This document shows, one piece after another, positions 50,936 through 60,898 of a stretch of DNA of 64,000 nt. Under the pieces are notes generated by a model that was given only the letters and a program-made list of their open reading frames with translations, made no database searches and was not told where the DNA came from. The position numbers and the translations under genes are program-made. Position 1 is the stretch's first letter, and each line of letters starts with the position of its first letter. Source of the stretch: JAJRXR01 sp041987545 (GTDB lineage: Bacteria; Planctomycetota; Phycisphaerae; Phycisphaerales; UBA1924). Location: contig JBHIWH010000007.1 in NCBI GenBank assembly GCA_041987545.1, positions 124,001 through 188,000 of the forward strand, in the 5' to 3' direction.

Positions 50936-53512
50936 CTAGGGGCACCCCGCGGCGAACGAGTCGAGGAACGCGACGACGTCGGAGAAGTCGAACTGCCCGA
51001 ACGGCTCGGCCAGGTCTGCCGCGGACTCCGAGCCGGAGAACGCCGTCAGGAACGCAGAGATGTCGGAGAAGTCGAGCTGGCCAAACGGCTCGGCCAGGTC
51101 GGCCGGGCACGGCGGCTCGGCCTCGTTCGGGGTCAGGCGGAAGACCGCGTAGTCACGCCGGTTCAGGATCGAGGGCTGCGTCTGGCCCAGGACCAGCAGA
51201 TCGGAGTTGGACGCGGCGGTGATGGCGACCGGCGAGTCTGAAGCGGAGCCGGAGTCGACGCGGGCGTCGGTCTCGAACCCGCCGTCGGCGTTGTAGACCA
51301 GCACGCCGATGTCGGTGCCCATCTGATCGATGAGCGCGATCCAGCCGTCGGGGGTGACGGTCATGTGCCCCGGGTAGTTGGAAGAGTTGCTCGAACCCCC
51401 GGTCGCCGTCGCCCAGAGGAGGGCGCCGGACGCGTCGACGGCGGCGATCGTCACGCCGGAGCCGTTCGTGAAGCTGGCGATGAGCGAGCCGTCGATCCGC
51501 GGCGTGATCCGAAGGGGCGTGCCGACGGCCCCGAGGGCCGTGTCCCACAGCACGCCGCCGTCGTGGTCGTACTTCAGCATCGCGGTCTTGCCGGGCTCGC
51601 CCGAGGCGCGGTAGAGCACGTAGACGCCCGACGCATCGGCGTGGATGACCCGGCCGAGGGTCTCGTTGAAGAACTGGTCGTCGGTGGCGTCGTGGCGGCG
51701 GTCCCAGAGCAGTTGGCCCGTGGGGCCAAGCTTGACCGTGTACATCTCCTCGCCGAACTCGTCGTCGTCGTTGACGTTGCCCGTCGCGTAGATCGAGCCG
51801 TCGGGGCCGAAGACGATGTCCTCGGCCTGGCCGTCCACGCCCGTGACGCCCGGGACCTGGGCGTCGAACAACTCAGCGCCGGCGGTGTCGTAGACGACGA
51901 CGGAGAAATGGACGGTCTCGAACGTGATGTCGCGTGCCCAGCCGCAGACCGCCACCGACCCGTCGTCGGCGACGTTCATGCCGCGGGGGTACTGGGAGGC
52001 CTGGGGGTTACCTCCGTCGTAGCGGCGGACCCAGAGCTCGTTCCCATCGGGGTCGAGCTTGATGGCGGCCCACTGCTGGCTGAAGGTGAGCCCGTAGGAC
52101 TGGCCCGAGATGATGATGTTGTCGTCGGAGTCGATCTTCATGGTGTCGATGACCTCGTAGTGGTCGCCGACGCCGTTGTAGGTGTAGGACCAGAGCTCGG
52201 CGCCGTTCGCGTCGAGCTTGACAACCTGGATGTCGTTCTCGTTGGCGGTGAAGTACGTGGACCCGCCGACGATGACGTTCCCCCCGCTGTCAGTGGCGAT
52301 GTGCGTGGGGATGTCCTCGTTGAACAGGTTGTCGTAGAGGGTGTTCCACGCGATCTGGTAGGCGGGCGGCTCGATCGGCGTGCCGGAGATGTTCGAGGAC
52401 GTGACGAGGCTGTTGCCCGAGACGGTCGCGACGTCGGGGTCGCCGTCGCCGTCGTAGTCGGCCAGCGCGAGAGAGCCGGGCGAGCCGGCGCCCGCGGGGA
52501 ACGGGACGTACGGCTCGAACGTGCCGTCGCCGTTCCCGCGGAGGACGACGAACGAGCTGTCCGCCTCGCAGGCGACGACGATGTCGGGCAGGCCGTCGGA
52601 GTCGATGTCGTCGACGGCGACGCTGCCCGGGCGGCCCTGGACGGGGACCTGGACGGCGGGCGTGTACAGGCCGTCCGAGTCCGCCATGACGACGGAGATC
52701 GTGTTGTTGATGGGCGACAGGGGGCCCCAGTCGGCGCTGACGATGTCCCACTGCCCGTTGGCGTCGAGGTCGGCGATCGCCAGGCCCGTCGGACGCTCGC
52801 CCACGGGGATGGTGCGCGTGGTGGGGAACAGCCCCGTGCCGTCGTTGTAGCAAAAGGTGAGGGTGGCGTCGTCCTCATTGGCCACGACGACGTCGATGTC
52901 GCCGTCGAGGTCCATGTCCTGGGTTTCCATGGAGTAGGGCTGGGCGCCGCAGTCAAACAAGCCGACGGAGGTGAACCCCAGGCCGTTGATGTTGCGGTAG
53001 GGCCGGAGCTGCCCGCCGAACTTGTCGACGGTGATGAAGTCGAGGTCCTTGTCGCCATCGATGTCGGCGAAACGGACGGAGATGCACCCGCCGCCGCCCG
53101 AGTAGAAGATGCCGGGCTCGAACGTGCCGTCGCCGTTGTTGCGGAAGAAGTAGACCCCGTTGGAGAAGTAGGAGCACCGGACGACGTCGAGATCCCCGTC
53201 GGAGTCCATGTCGCCAACGTCCACCTCGCCGAAGCCCCAGCCGGCCAGCAGCTGCGGGCCCATCGAGAAGTTCCCGGCCCCGTCGTTCCAGAAGACGGTC
53301 GTCGGGTCGTTGCCGGGCCCGTTGGAGTCGGTGATGAGGTCGATGTCGCCGTCGGCGTCGATGTCGCCGGCGGCGACGTAGCTGGGCGAGGCGCCCGAGC
53401 CGTCGTCGGGGACGAAGTAGGACGAGGGCGGATCGAAGTTGATGTCCTGGGCGCTGGCGGCCGAGGCGAGGCCGGCGGCGAGGAGGGGCGCGATGGAGTG
53501 GCGGCGGGTCAT
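50936..53512 (-). CDS. FG-GAP repeat and NHL/SBBP-like propeller protein with GC-type dockerin
   Basis: Exported protein of 858 residues; signal peptide SIAPLLAAGLASAASAQ follows an ATG with CGAGGT upstream. The longer open frame before it is low-complexity Ser/Arg sequence and is rejected. Residues about 45-320 are FG-GAP/VCBS blades (DIDADGDIDLIT, DMDSDGDLDVVR). Residues about 330-740 form a second propeller of the SBBP/PQQ kind, with repeats like IQVVKLDANGAELWSYTYNG and WAAIKLDPDGNELWVRRYDG. The tail is a two-repeat GC-type dockerin (CPADLAEPFGQLDFSDI...AAGCP). Last of the four-gene minus-strand row; 52 bases after the previous gene. Confidence 0.86.
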   Translation of the reverse strand: MTRRHSIAPLLAAGLASAASAQDINFDPPSSYFVPDDGSGASPSYVAAGDIDADGDIDLITDSNGPGNDPTTVFWNDGAGNFSMGPQLLAGWGFGEVDVGDMDSDGDLDVVRCSYFSNGVYFFRNNGDGTFEPGIFYSGGGGCISVRFADIDGDKDLDFITVDKFGGQLRPYRNINGLGFTSVGLFDCGAQPYSMETQDMDLDGDIDVVVANEDDATLTFCYNDGTGLFPTTRTIPVGERPTGLAIADLDANGQWDIVSADWGPLSPINNTISVVMADSDGLYTPAVQVPVQGRPGSVAVDDIDSDGLPDIVVACEADSSFVVLRGNGDGTFEPYVPFPAGAGSPGSLALADYDGDGDPDVATVSGNSLVTSSNISGTPIEPPAYQIAWNTLYDNLFNEDIPTHIATDSGGNVIVGGSTYFTANENDIQVVKLDANGAELWSYTYNGVGDHYEVIDTMKIDSDDNIIISGQSYGLTFSQQWAAIKLDPDGNELWVRRYDGGNPQASQYPRGMNVADDGSVAVCGWARDITFETVHFSVVVYDTAGAELFDAQVPGVTGVDGQAEDIVFGPDGSIYATGNVNDDDEFGEEMYTVKLGPTGQLLWDRRHDATDDQFFNETLGRVIHADASGVYVLYRASGEPGKTAMLKYDHDGGVLWDTALGAVGTPLRITPRIDGSLIASFTNGSGVTIAAVDASGALLWATATGGSSNSSNYPGHMTVTPDGWIALIDQMGTDIGVLVYNADGGFETDARVDSGSASDSPVAITAASNSDLLVLGQTQPSILNRRDYAVFRLTPNEAEPPCPADLAEPFGQLDFSDISAFLTAFSGSESAADLAEPFGQFDFSDVVAFLDSFAAGCP

Positions 53513-53564
53513 GGTCAATACCTCGGGTCGTGCGTGGGCGGCGGGGTCTGCGGGCTCTGGCGGG

Positions 53565-56500
53565 TTACGGGCAGCCGGCGCTGAAGGCGGACAGGAACGC
53601 GACGACGTCGGAGAAGTCGAACTGGCCCACGGGCTCGGCAAAGTCGGCGGCCGGGTCCATAGAAGAGAACGCGTTGAGGAACGCGACGACGTCGGAGAAG
53701 TCGAGCTGGCCGAAGGGCTCGGCGAGGTCGGCCGGGCAGCCGCCCGCGTCGCCCGCGAGGATCTCGAACGCGCCCGTCGTCGAGCTGGACTCCTGGAACC
53801 GCTTGTCGAGCGTGAGCACGCGGACGCGGACGTCGGCGATGCCCGTGCTCGAGGGGAGGCGCCAGTCGAACGCGCGGGCGTCGGCGGGCAGATCGCGTGC
53901 GACCGAGTGCCAGCCGCGGCCGCCGTCGTAGCTGGCCTGGATCGTGAACGAACGGAGGGCCTCGTCGTCCGAGGCGGTCCAGCGGACGGGGATGACGCCC
54001 CCGCCCGAGTACTGCTGGCCGGCCGCGGGCGACGTCGTCTCGATGACCGGGGGCGCGTCGCCGAACCGGGCGTCGGGGCGGATCGAGAAGTAGTCGGAGA
54101 ACGAGTAGTTGAGGCGACCGCCAGCGCCGAACGTCGTGAGGACGACGATGCGGGCGGTGTCCGTGCTCGAGTACGGCAGCGTCGCGCCGATCGGCAGGCA
54201 GCCGGTGTTCGACCCGCCCGCCGAGTCCGACAGACGGATGCCGTCGAGCAGGACGTAGACCGACGCGTTGCCGCCGGGCGACCAGCAGACGTCAACGTTG
54301 TCGTGCGGGTGCACGAGGCCCGGGTCGGAGACCTCCTGGGGGATCACGGTCCAGTCGTCCTGGTAGGGGATGCGGATGACGGACTTGTCCCAGGACTCCT
54401 GGCCGGCCGAGTCGATGGCGACGACGCGGATGGCCGACGGGGTCGGGTACTGGTTTGTCGGCAGCACCGTCGGCGCGGTGAACTCGTACGTCGTCGCGTC
54501 GCCCGGGAGCGTGGCGACGGGGAAGAACTGGCTCGGGAAGTCGTGGTCGGCGAACTCGACGCGGTGGGCGACGACGGCGTCGTCGTCGGTGCTCGACCAG
54601 CGGAGGATGATCTTGCCCCCGACGTTGGCCATGAAGTACGTCGGCTCCATGTCCACGATGGGGTGCTCGTCGTCCTGCGCCGGCGGGGCGGCGAGGAAGG
54701 GCGTGAAGGCCGCGGGGTGGACGTCCTGCACGACGTCGCCCATCCCGCCCGGGTTCAGGGGCGAGGTCGGGCCCGTCGCGTCGCCCCACCAGTTGAACCG
54801 GAGGAAGGGCGTGGAGCTGTTGTTGTTGTACTCGATGGCGACCGTGTTGCCCTCGAAGATGGACGGGCTGATGGAGCCGTCGGCCTGGATGCGGCCCGAC
54901 GTGGTCGTCACCATGCCGACGTTGTTGTCGATGATCTTGGAGTTGAGGAGGTTGACGAGCCCGCCCGTCACGGACGCGGTGCCCTCGAGCGAGTTCTGGA
55001 CGGTGCAGTTGATGAGGTCCAGGACGCCGCCGTCGGACTGGACGGTGATCTCGCCGCCGTCGAAGATCGTGTGGCGGGCCTTGGCGTCGAAGTCGTCGAC
55101 CCACTTGAGCCCGAACCAGCGGTTGACGCCCGCGGAGAGCGACTCGAGGACGATTGGCTCCTCGCGGGTGCCCTGGAGGATGACGTTGGCGGAGCCGACG
55201 AGGAAGGCGCCCGCGCCGGGGCCGAACTTGATGTTCGTGCCCGGCTCGACGAGGAGCGAGCCGCCGAAGTTCTGCGGGAACCCGCCCTGGACGATGTAGG
55301 GCAGGCCCGTGTTGGCCCACTCACGGTTGGGACCGGGCGTGAACTGATCGACGGTGACGGCGTTGGTCAGGTTGCCGGTCGCCGGCAGGGTGGAGCCCCA
55401 GAGCAGGCCCGCGCCCGAGCCCTCGAGGCGGACGGGGTAGAGGTTGTTCTGGAGGGTGATGTTGTCGCCGAGAAGGAAGTTGGGGCCGGTGAGGGTGATG
55501 CCGGCGGCGCCGGAGACGTCGGAGACGGAGATGTCCTCGAGGAGGACGGGGTGGGCGACGGTCTCGCTGACGAGGGTCAGGCCCGTTCCCTCGGAGGTGA
55601 CGTTCTCGACGCGGAGGAGTCCGGCGGCGCGCATGCCGGCGCCGTCGGAGAACTCGCAGTCCACGACGCGGATCGTGCCCGCCAGCCCGCCGAAGCTGCC
55701 CAGCTCGCTGGCGCCCGTGAAGCTGCACCGCTCGAAGACGGCGATGTCCGGGACGCCCGCAATGCTCGAACCGGCGATGAAATCGGTGTCCGTGAAGACC
55801 GCGGCGACGCCCTCGCCTCCGGCCTGCACGTGGACGGCAAGCTCGCCGAAGCTGACGTCCAGCTGCCCGTCGGCGCCGACCTCCAGCCCGTCGGCGATGC
55901 TCGTCGAGCCCGTGAAGCGGACCGGGTCGGTCGGGCTGCCCGTCGCGATCAGCTCGCCCTCGACGCGGAGCGTCGTGCCCGGCTCGAAGCTGATCTCGGC
56001 GCCCGGCTCGACCATCACCTGCCCGCCCGCCGGGATCAGCAGATTCTGGCAGACGACGTAGGGCCCCTCGGTCGCGCTCCAGACAACGCTCTCGCCCGCG
56101 TCGGGCACGGGCACGCCGCACGGCGCCGCCGGGGCCGGGCCGACCGTCAGGCCGTCGAGCGAGATGTACGCCCCGCGGCCTGCGAAGCTCATCATGAAGT
56201 CGGCGTGGAACCGGACGGCGACCCGCCCGGGCCCGGGCAGCTCGGCGCTGATCCGCTGGTAGCCGGACGTCGCGATCGGCATCTCCGCGGAAAACAAGAC
56301 CTCGGTGAAATCACCGACGTCGTCGGGCCCCGAGCCGGTGCCCGAGCCCGACGGCGCGTAGCGGACCTCAAAAAACGTGTCGTAGGTCGCCGAGCCCCCG
56401 CCAAGGACCCAGATCGAGAACTCGTCCCCGGCGACCTGGTTCGGGATCGCCGGGAGGATGGCCCAGACGCTGAAGTCCCCACCCAGGAAGTCGGTCGCGA

Positions 56501-56759
56501 GCGCGTCGGCGCCGAGATACCCCGCGCCGTCGAACGGCTCGCCGCCGAACCCGTTGCCGTCGTACCAGGCGGCTCCGTTCACCGGATCGCACTGGTTCCT
56601 GAAGATCCAGCCCTGGCCGACGAGGTTTGCCGGGCCGTCGACGCCAGTAGCGCCGTTGTTCTCAAAGTCCTCGGCGAAGTCCGCCTGGGCGACGCCCGCG
56701 GAGGCGAGCGCGGGGATCACGAGGGCGGCGGGGAGCAGGGCAAGGTGGCGGCGTGTCAT
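53565..56759 (-). CDS. Large beta-helix surface protein with jelly-roll start and GC-type dockerin
   Basis: Exported protein of 1064 residues. Signal peptide LALLPAALVIPALASAGVAQA. Residues about 28-205 resemble a choice-of-anchor/MAM-like jelly roll (FAEDFENNGATGVDGP, WIFRNQCDPVNGAAWYDGNG, ending YISLDGLTVG). Residues about 225-650 are right-handed beta-helix (LLIPAGGQVMVEPGAEISFEPGTTLRVEGELIATG), then NWWGDATGPTSPLNPGG, which closes such helices. Fibronectin/Ig-like beta domains follow (IILRWSSTDDDAVVAHRVEF, GGVIPVRWTASDDEALRSF). The end is a two-repeat GC-type dockerin (CPADLAEPFGQLDFSDV...SAGCP). A GTATCTGG element lies about 70 bases upstream. Confidence 0.85.
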   Translation of the reverse strand: MTRRHLALLPAALVIPALASAGVAQADFAEDFENNGATGVDGPANLVGQGWIFRNQCDPVNGAAWYDGNGFGGEPFDGAGYLGADALATDFLGGDFSVWAILPAIPNQVAGDEFSIWVLGGGSATYDTFFEVRYAPSGSGTGSGPDDVGDFTEVLFSAEMPIATSGYQRISAELPGPGRVAVRFHADFMMSFAGRGAYISLDGLTVGPAPAAPCGVPVPDAGESVVWSATEGPYVVCQNLLIPAGGQVMVEPGAEISFEPGTTLRVEGELIATGSPTDPVRFTGSTSIADGLEVGADGQLDVSFGELAVHVQAGGEGVAAVFTDTDFIAGSSIAGVPDIAVFERCSFTGASELGSFGGLAGTIRVVDCEFSDGAGMRAAGLLRVENVTSEGTGLTLVSETVAHPVLLEDISVSDVSGAAGITLTGPNFLLGDNITLQNNLYPVRLEGSGAGLLWGSTLPATGNLTNAVTVDQFTPGPNREWANTGLPYIVQGGFPQNFGGSLLVEPGTNIKFGPGAGAFLVGSANVILQGTREEPIVLESLSAGVNRWFGLKWVDDFDAKARHTIFDGGEITVQSDGGVLDLINCTVQNSLEGTASVTGGLVNLLNSKIIDNNVGMVTTTSGRIQADGSISPSIFEGNTVAIEYNNNSSTPFLRFNWWGDATGPTSPLNPGGMGDVVQDVHPAAFTPFLAAPPAQDDEHPIVDMEPTYFMANVGGKIILRWSSTDDDAVVAHRVEFADHDFPSQFFPVATLPGDATTYEFTAPTVLPTNQYPTPSAIRVVAIDSAGQESWDKSVIRIPYQDDWTVIPQEVSDPGLVHPHDNVDVCWSPGGNASVYVLLDGIRLSDSAGGSNTGCLPIGATLPYSSTDTARIVVLTTFGAGGRLNYSFSDYFSIRPDARFGDAPPVIETTSPAAGQQYSGGGVIPVRWTASDDEALRSFTIQASYDGGRGWHSVARDLPADARAFDWRLPSSTGIADVRVRVLTLDKRFQESSSTTGAFEILAGDAGGCPADLAEPFGQLDFSDVVAFLNAFSSMDPAADFAEPVGQFDFSDVVAFLSAFSAGCP

Positions 56760-56825
56760 GGCGTGGGGTCCTTGTCGGCCGGAGGCAGGGTCTTGGCTAC
56801 GCAGCAGGAGGGCTCGAATGAAGGC

Positions 56826-56833
56826 CCAGATAC
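56826..56833 (-). promoter_or_regulatory. GTATCTGG element c
   Basis: Minus-strand GTATCTGG, in the 85-base gap before the beta-helix gene. The same octamer occurs before two other genes of this row. Confidence 0.35.
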
Positions 56834-56844
56834 GTCCCGTCGGG

Positions 56845-58620
56845 TCACGGGCACCCGGCGGAGAACGACGCCAGGAAGGCGACGACGTCGGAGAAGTCGA
56901 GCTGCCCGAAGGGCTCGGCCATGTCCGCGGCCGGGTCCGAAGCGGAGAACATCCCCAGGAACGCGACCACGTCGGAGAAGTCGAGCTGGCCCATGGGCTC
57001 CGCCAGGTCCGCCGGGCACGACGCGTCGGCGACCTCGACGCACGCGGAGAACTCGCTCGTGTCGCCCGTCGAGGAGCGCGTCGCCGTCGCGGTCACGACC
57101 GAGCCCGCGCCGCTCGCCGGGAGCGAGACGCTGAACGCGGCGTCGCCCGAGGCGTTGGTGAAAACCGTGGTCGAGCCCAGGTAGGCCTGGCCCTGGCCGA
57201 AGCCCGACGGATCGCAGGCGGGGCTTGAGAAGAACTCGACGACGAACGCCTGGTTGGCGAGGGACTGGAGCGTGCCCTCGACGTCGGTCGCCGCGCCCGT
57301 CGCCGCGGCAGAAGTCAGCACGGGGAAGTTCTGGAGCCCGTTGGCGCCGACGTCGGCGTCCATGAAATCGTTGGGCGTAGAGCCAAAGTCCCAGGTGTTC
57401 GGCATGAGGTCGATGCCGATCTGGCCGTTGCCGTAGATCGAGTTGCCCGACACGCGCACGTGGGCGCTCGAAGGAACGCCGGGCGGGTACATCATCAGAA
57501 CGCCGGTCGAGTCGTGCCCGGCGATGGTGTTGCCCTCGCCGGGGTTCTGGCCGCCGATGGTGATGGCGCCGGCCTCCTCGAACGCGAGGGCCGAGAGCCA
57601 CACGCCGTGCTCGCCGCCCAGGACGGGCTCGCCCAGCGCGTTCAGGCCCATGGTGTTGCCCCGGATGACGATGTTGGAGCCGCCCTCGTAGAGGTCGAGG
57701 TAGATGTCCACGCCGTAGTCCCCGCCGAAGAGGATGTTCGTCGCGTCGACGGCGATCAGATTGTCCAGGATCTGGAGGTTGTGGTTGGAGTTCCAGACGG
57801 CGATGCCGGTGGTGCAGGCGCGGTTGGAGATCTCCATGCCGTCGGGGGTCGTGCCGATGTAGTTGTTCTGGATGAGGTTGCCGTCGGTGTAGTAGAGCTC
57901 GATGCAGTCGCCGGCGGGCGAGCCGTGCTCGCCGTAGTTCCCGAATCCGGTGATGTAGTTGCGGTCGGCCGGGTCGGGCCCGCCGATGACGTTGCCGGTC
58001 GCGGGCGAGGCCATGCCCAGGCCGGTCATCCGGACGCGCTCGGTAACATTGCGGACGACGAGGTTGTTGTTCGAGTACGTGATGTTGATGTTGTCGGCCT
58101 CGTTGTCGTGGACGACGCTGTCGGTGGCGAGGACGAGCCGGATGTCCATGCCGCCCGTGTTGCCGTACACCTCGTTATTCGCCCCGCCCAGCTCGACGCG
58201 GCTGGCGTGCACGCCGGTCACGATCGTGTCGCCGCCGTTCAGGTAGGTCTGCAGCGGCAGCAGCAGCTCGTGCCCCTCGGCGTTGGTGTCCCCCGTGAAC
58301 GCGGTCTGCGTCGTGCCGTCGATCACCACCGGCTGGCTTGCGCTCATCGTCGAGCCCTGGAGGATCACCAGGCCGGGGAAGATCGTCGGCAGGTACCACT
58401 CGCTCTCGGGGATCTCAAACGCGATGGTCTGGCGCCCGGGCTCGTTGTCCGAGACGCGCAGCGCCTCGCGGAAGGAGACCAACCCGTCGGGGCCCGGCAG
58501 GTCGGCGATCGTCGCCGACATCGGGACGTCCACGTCGTTGGCGGTCGTGGTGACGGTGATCGTCTGGGCGGCCGCGGGGGCGGCCATGGCGGCGAGCATG
58601 AGTGTGAGTGCGGTGCGCAT
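56845..58620 (-). CDS. Right-handed beta-helix protein with GC-type dockerin
   Basis: Exported protein of 591 residues. Signal peptide LTLMLAAMAAPAAAQ. ITVTTTANDVDVPMSATIADLPGPDGLVSFREAL is the CSLREA-like opening of a family of beta-helix surface proteins, followed by coils typical of parallel beta-helices (NLQILDNLIAVDATNILFGG, ITIGGQNPGEGNTIAGHDS) and VRVSGNSIYGNGQIGIDL. After a beta-domain (LQSLANQAFVVEFFSSPACDPSG) comes a two-repeat GC-type dockerin (CPADLAEPMGQLDFSDV...SAGCP). It begins 49 bases after the stop of the upstream gene, so they are probably co-transcribed. Confidence 0.86.
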   Translation of the reverse strand: MRTALTLMLAAMAAPAAAQTITVTTTANDVDVPMSATIADLPGPDGLVSFREALRVSDNEPGRQTIAFEIPESEWYLPTIFPGLVILQGSTMSASQPVVIDGTTQTAFTGDTNAEGHELLLPLQTYLNGGDTIVTGVHASRVELGGANNEVYGNTGGMDIRLVLATDSVVHDNEADNINITYSNNNLVVRNVTERVRMTGLGMASPATGNVIGGPDPADRNYITGFGNYGEHGSPAGDCIELYYTDGNLIQNNYIGTTPDGMEISNRACTTGIAVWNSNHNLQILDNLIAVDATNILFGGDYGVDIYLDLYEGGSNIVIRGNTMGLNALGEPVLGGEHGVWLSALAFEEAGAITIGGQNPGEGNTIAGHDSTGVLMMYPPGVPSSAHVRVSGNSIYGNGQIGIDLMPNTWDFGSTPNDFMDADVGANGLQNFPVLTSAAATGAATDVEGTLQSLANQAFVVEFFSSPACDPSGFGQGQAYLGSTTVFTNASGDAAFSVSLPASGAGSVVTATATRSSTGDTSEFSACVEVADASCPADLAEPMGQLDFSDVVAFLGMFSASDPAADMAEPFGQLDFSDVVAFLASFSAGCP

Positions 58621-58669
58621 CGGGCGCCTTCCTTTCTTGCGCGGCGCGGCGCCGCGGGTGAATGTCTGG

Positions 58670-60898
58670 TTACGGGCAGCCCGCGGCGAAGGCCGACAGG
58701 AACGCCGTCACGTCGCTGAAATCGAACTGGCCGAACGGCTCGGCGAGATCACCCGCCGGGTCCATCGAACTGAACGCCGTCAGGAACGCCGTCACGTCGG
58801 AGAAGTCGAGCTGACCGAACGGCTCGGCCAGGTCGGCCGGGCACAGGCCCGTGGTCTCGACGGTGATGACCGCCATCGCCTCGCTGGCGCAGGCGATCCA
58901 CATCTCGTAGCCGCCCGGGACCGGGTGGCTCTCCATGTCCCAGATCTGGTTGTGGGGCAGCGGGCTTGCGCCCTGGCTCCAGACGGTCCACTCGCCGTCC
59001 TTGAGCCGGGCCACGCCACCGGGGTAGGGGAACGTGCCGTCGAACATGGAGATCCAGACCGAGCCGTCGGGCGCGACCTCGACGTCGTGGATGTCGTCGG
59101 AGGGCAGGGCGGAGTTGGACAAGTCGTACGTGTCGTACAGGCCCGTATCAGGGTCGTAGTGGAAGAGGCCGATGCCCGAGGCGATCCAGAACGTGCCGTC
59201 GGCGGCGATGTCGAACGCCCAGACGTGGTAGCCCAGCGTGTCCAGGTTCAGCCCGACGGCCTCGCGGGGAGTCAGCTCCCACGCGACGCCGTCGGTCCGG
59301 ACGATGCCGAAGGCGGCGCCGATGAACACCGCGTCAGGGTCGTTCGGGTCGGCGACGATGTCGGAGATGTCGCCGACGGGGACGCCGTCGCCCGTGCCCA
59401 GCTGCTGCCAGGAGCCGTCGGCCCGCTCGCGGAAGACGGTGCTGCGGCTCGTCGCGGCCCAGGCCCGCCCGTTCCCGGCGACGGCGATGTGCTCGATCGG
59501 CCAGCCGTTGGCCACGTGCTCGATGTAGTCGCCCTCGCCCGTCAGCTCCTTGACGCCGTTGTTGGTCGGGGCGAACAGGAGGTTGCCCGAATCTCGGAAC
59601 GCGAGCGCAGAAGTATTGTCCGTCGGGTACGGCCAGGGCAGACCCATGCCGTAGGTCGCGGGGTTGGCGTTGGTCCAGGTCCCGTCGCGGTGCAGGATGT
59701 CGAATCCGCCCACACCCGGGGCGGCGTTGGCGGTCATCGCGACGTCAGCGTTGACGGGGGAGATCGCGACGGCCTCCGGGAAGTAGTCGAGCATCCCGGT
59801 GTTCGTAAGGCGGAAACGCTGCCAGGCGCCGTCCTCGTACTTGGCCGCGCCCCCGATGCCCCCGGTCCAGATCGCGCCCGTGGAGTCCTCGGCGAACGTG
59901 TACGTGTGGTTGCCCGACCCCCAGTCGCCCAGGTAGGTCCAGACGCCGTCCTCCCAGAGGAAGACGTCGGCGTAGTACGTGCCCAGGAGGACACGCCCGC
60001 CCGAGATCTGCTGGATGATCGCGACCTCCGTGGTCAGGCCCCCGGGGGCGCCGCCGACGATCGTGTACGTCCCGTCCGGGTGCCGGAACGCGATGCCCGC
60101 CTCGGTGGACATGAGCATGTCGCCGTTGTCGGCGACCGGATCCTCGCCCAGCGTGCCGTAGGGGAGGGGATCGACGTTGGGCGGTGTGGGACTGCCGTAC
60201 CAGATGAACAGGCCGTCCTTGTAGGTCGTCAGCCCCATCTCGTTGGAGCCGAACCAGACGGTGTACCCCCCGCCCGCGTCGGGCTGGACGGCGACGTAGT
60301 CAACCCAGTCCCAGCCGGCCCACCAGGGCAGACCGTTGGACGTATCCCAGCTGTTCCATGTGTCGGTCGCGGGGTCGTACTGGGAGAGCCCGCCCTGCGA
60401 GCTCCCGCCCCACGTCGAGCACGCCATCCACAGCGTCCCGTCGGGCGCGATGTCGATGTTGCTGACGTCGGCGCCGGCGATGCCGGAGTTGGCGGGCGTG
60501 TACCGCGTGACGCACCAGGGCTCCTCGCTCGGGTCGAACCGGAGCAGGCCGCGGCCCGAGCCGATCCACATGACGCCGTCGTCGGTCTTGACGACGTCGC
60601 TAAACCTCGGCGCGCCGATCTCCTGCCCAATCTCCGGGCAGTCCACGTTGTTGAGTGTGCGCCAGTGGGTCCCGTCGAAGTGCCCGAGGCCGCCCTCCTC
60701 CCAGAACGGGATGTAGCCCCCGATCCAGGGCGAGTCGTCGTCGTCGATGAAGATCGTCTGGGTGTAGTCGCCCGGGACACCGACCATGCTCGGGCGGATG
60801 AGCTGCCAGGAGAACGAGTCCTCCTGGGCGGCCGCCGAGACGGTGGCGCCGCAGGCGGCGGTCAGGGCGGCGAGCGTGATCGTGCTGGTGCGGTTCAT
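58670..60898 (-). CDS. Two-component-regulator-type beta-propeller protein with GC-type dockerin
   Basis: Exported protein of 742 residues. GAGAGGAG six bases before the ATG and signal peptide TITLAALTAACGATVSAAAQ set the start. The body is repeated Reg_prop-like blades with W-IG or W-A turns (DGVMWIGSGRGLLRFD, DGTLWMACSTWGGSSQGGL, DGSVWISMFDGTF), the propeller type normally seen in hybrid sensor kinases, but here no kinase part follows. The tail is a two-repeat GC-type dockerin (CPADLAEPFGQLDFSDV...AAGCP). Head of the minus-strand row of four; a GTATCTGG element lies about 97 bases upstream. Confidence 0.85.
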   Translation of the reverse strand: MNRTSTITLAALTAACGATVSAAAQEDSFSWQLIRPSMVGVPGDYTQTIFIDDDDSPWIGGYIPFWEEGGLGHFDGTHWRTLNNVDCPEIGQEIGAPRFSDVVKTDDGVMWIGSGRGLLRFDPSEEPWCVTRYTPANSGIAGADVSNIDIAPDGTLWMACSTWGGSSQGGLSQYDPATDTWNSWDTSNGLPWWAGWDWVDYVAVQPDAGGGYTVWFGSNEMGLTTYKDGLFIWYGSPTPPNVDPLPYGTLGEDPVADNGDMLMSTEAGIAFRHPDGTYTIVGGAPGGLTTEVAIIQQISGGRVLLGTYYADVFLWEDGVWTYLGDWGSGNHTYTFAEDSTGAIWTGGIGGAAKYEDGAWQRFRLTNTGMLDYFPEAVAISPVNADVAMTANAAPGVGGFDILHRDGTWTNANPATYGMGLPWPYPTDNTSALAFRDSGNLLFAPTNNGVKELTGEGDYIEHVANGWPIEHIAVAGNGRAWAATSRSTVFRERADGSWQQLGTGDGVPVGDISDIVADPNDPDAVFIGAAFGIVRTDGVAWELTPREAVGLNLDTLGYHVWAFDIAADGTFWIASGIGLFHYDPDTGLYDTYDLSNSALPSDDIHDVEVAPDGSVWISMFDGTFPYPGGVARLKDGEWTVWSQGASPLPHNQIWDMESHPVPGGYEMWIACASEAMAVITVETTGLCPADLAEPFGQLDFSDVTAFLTAFSSMDPAGDLAEPFGQFDFSDVTAFLSAFAAGCP

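Noticed and set aside
53513..54295. Long N-terminal extension of the 50.9 kb propeller gene
   Set aside because: Ser/Arg/Ala low-complexity translation overlapping the end of the upstream dockerin gene in another frame; a good start with signal peptide exists downstream.
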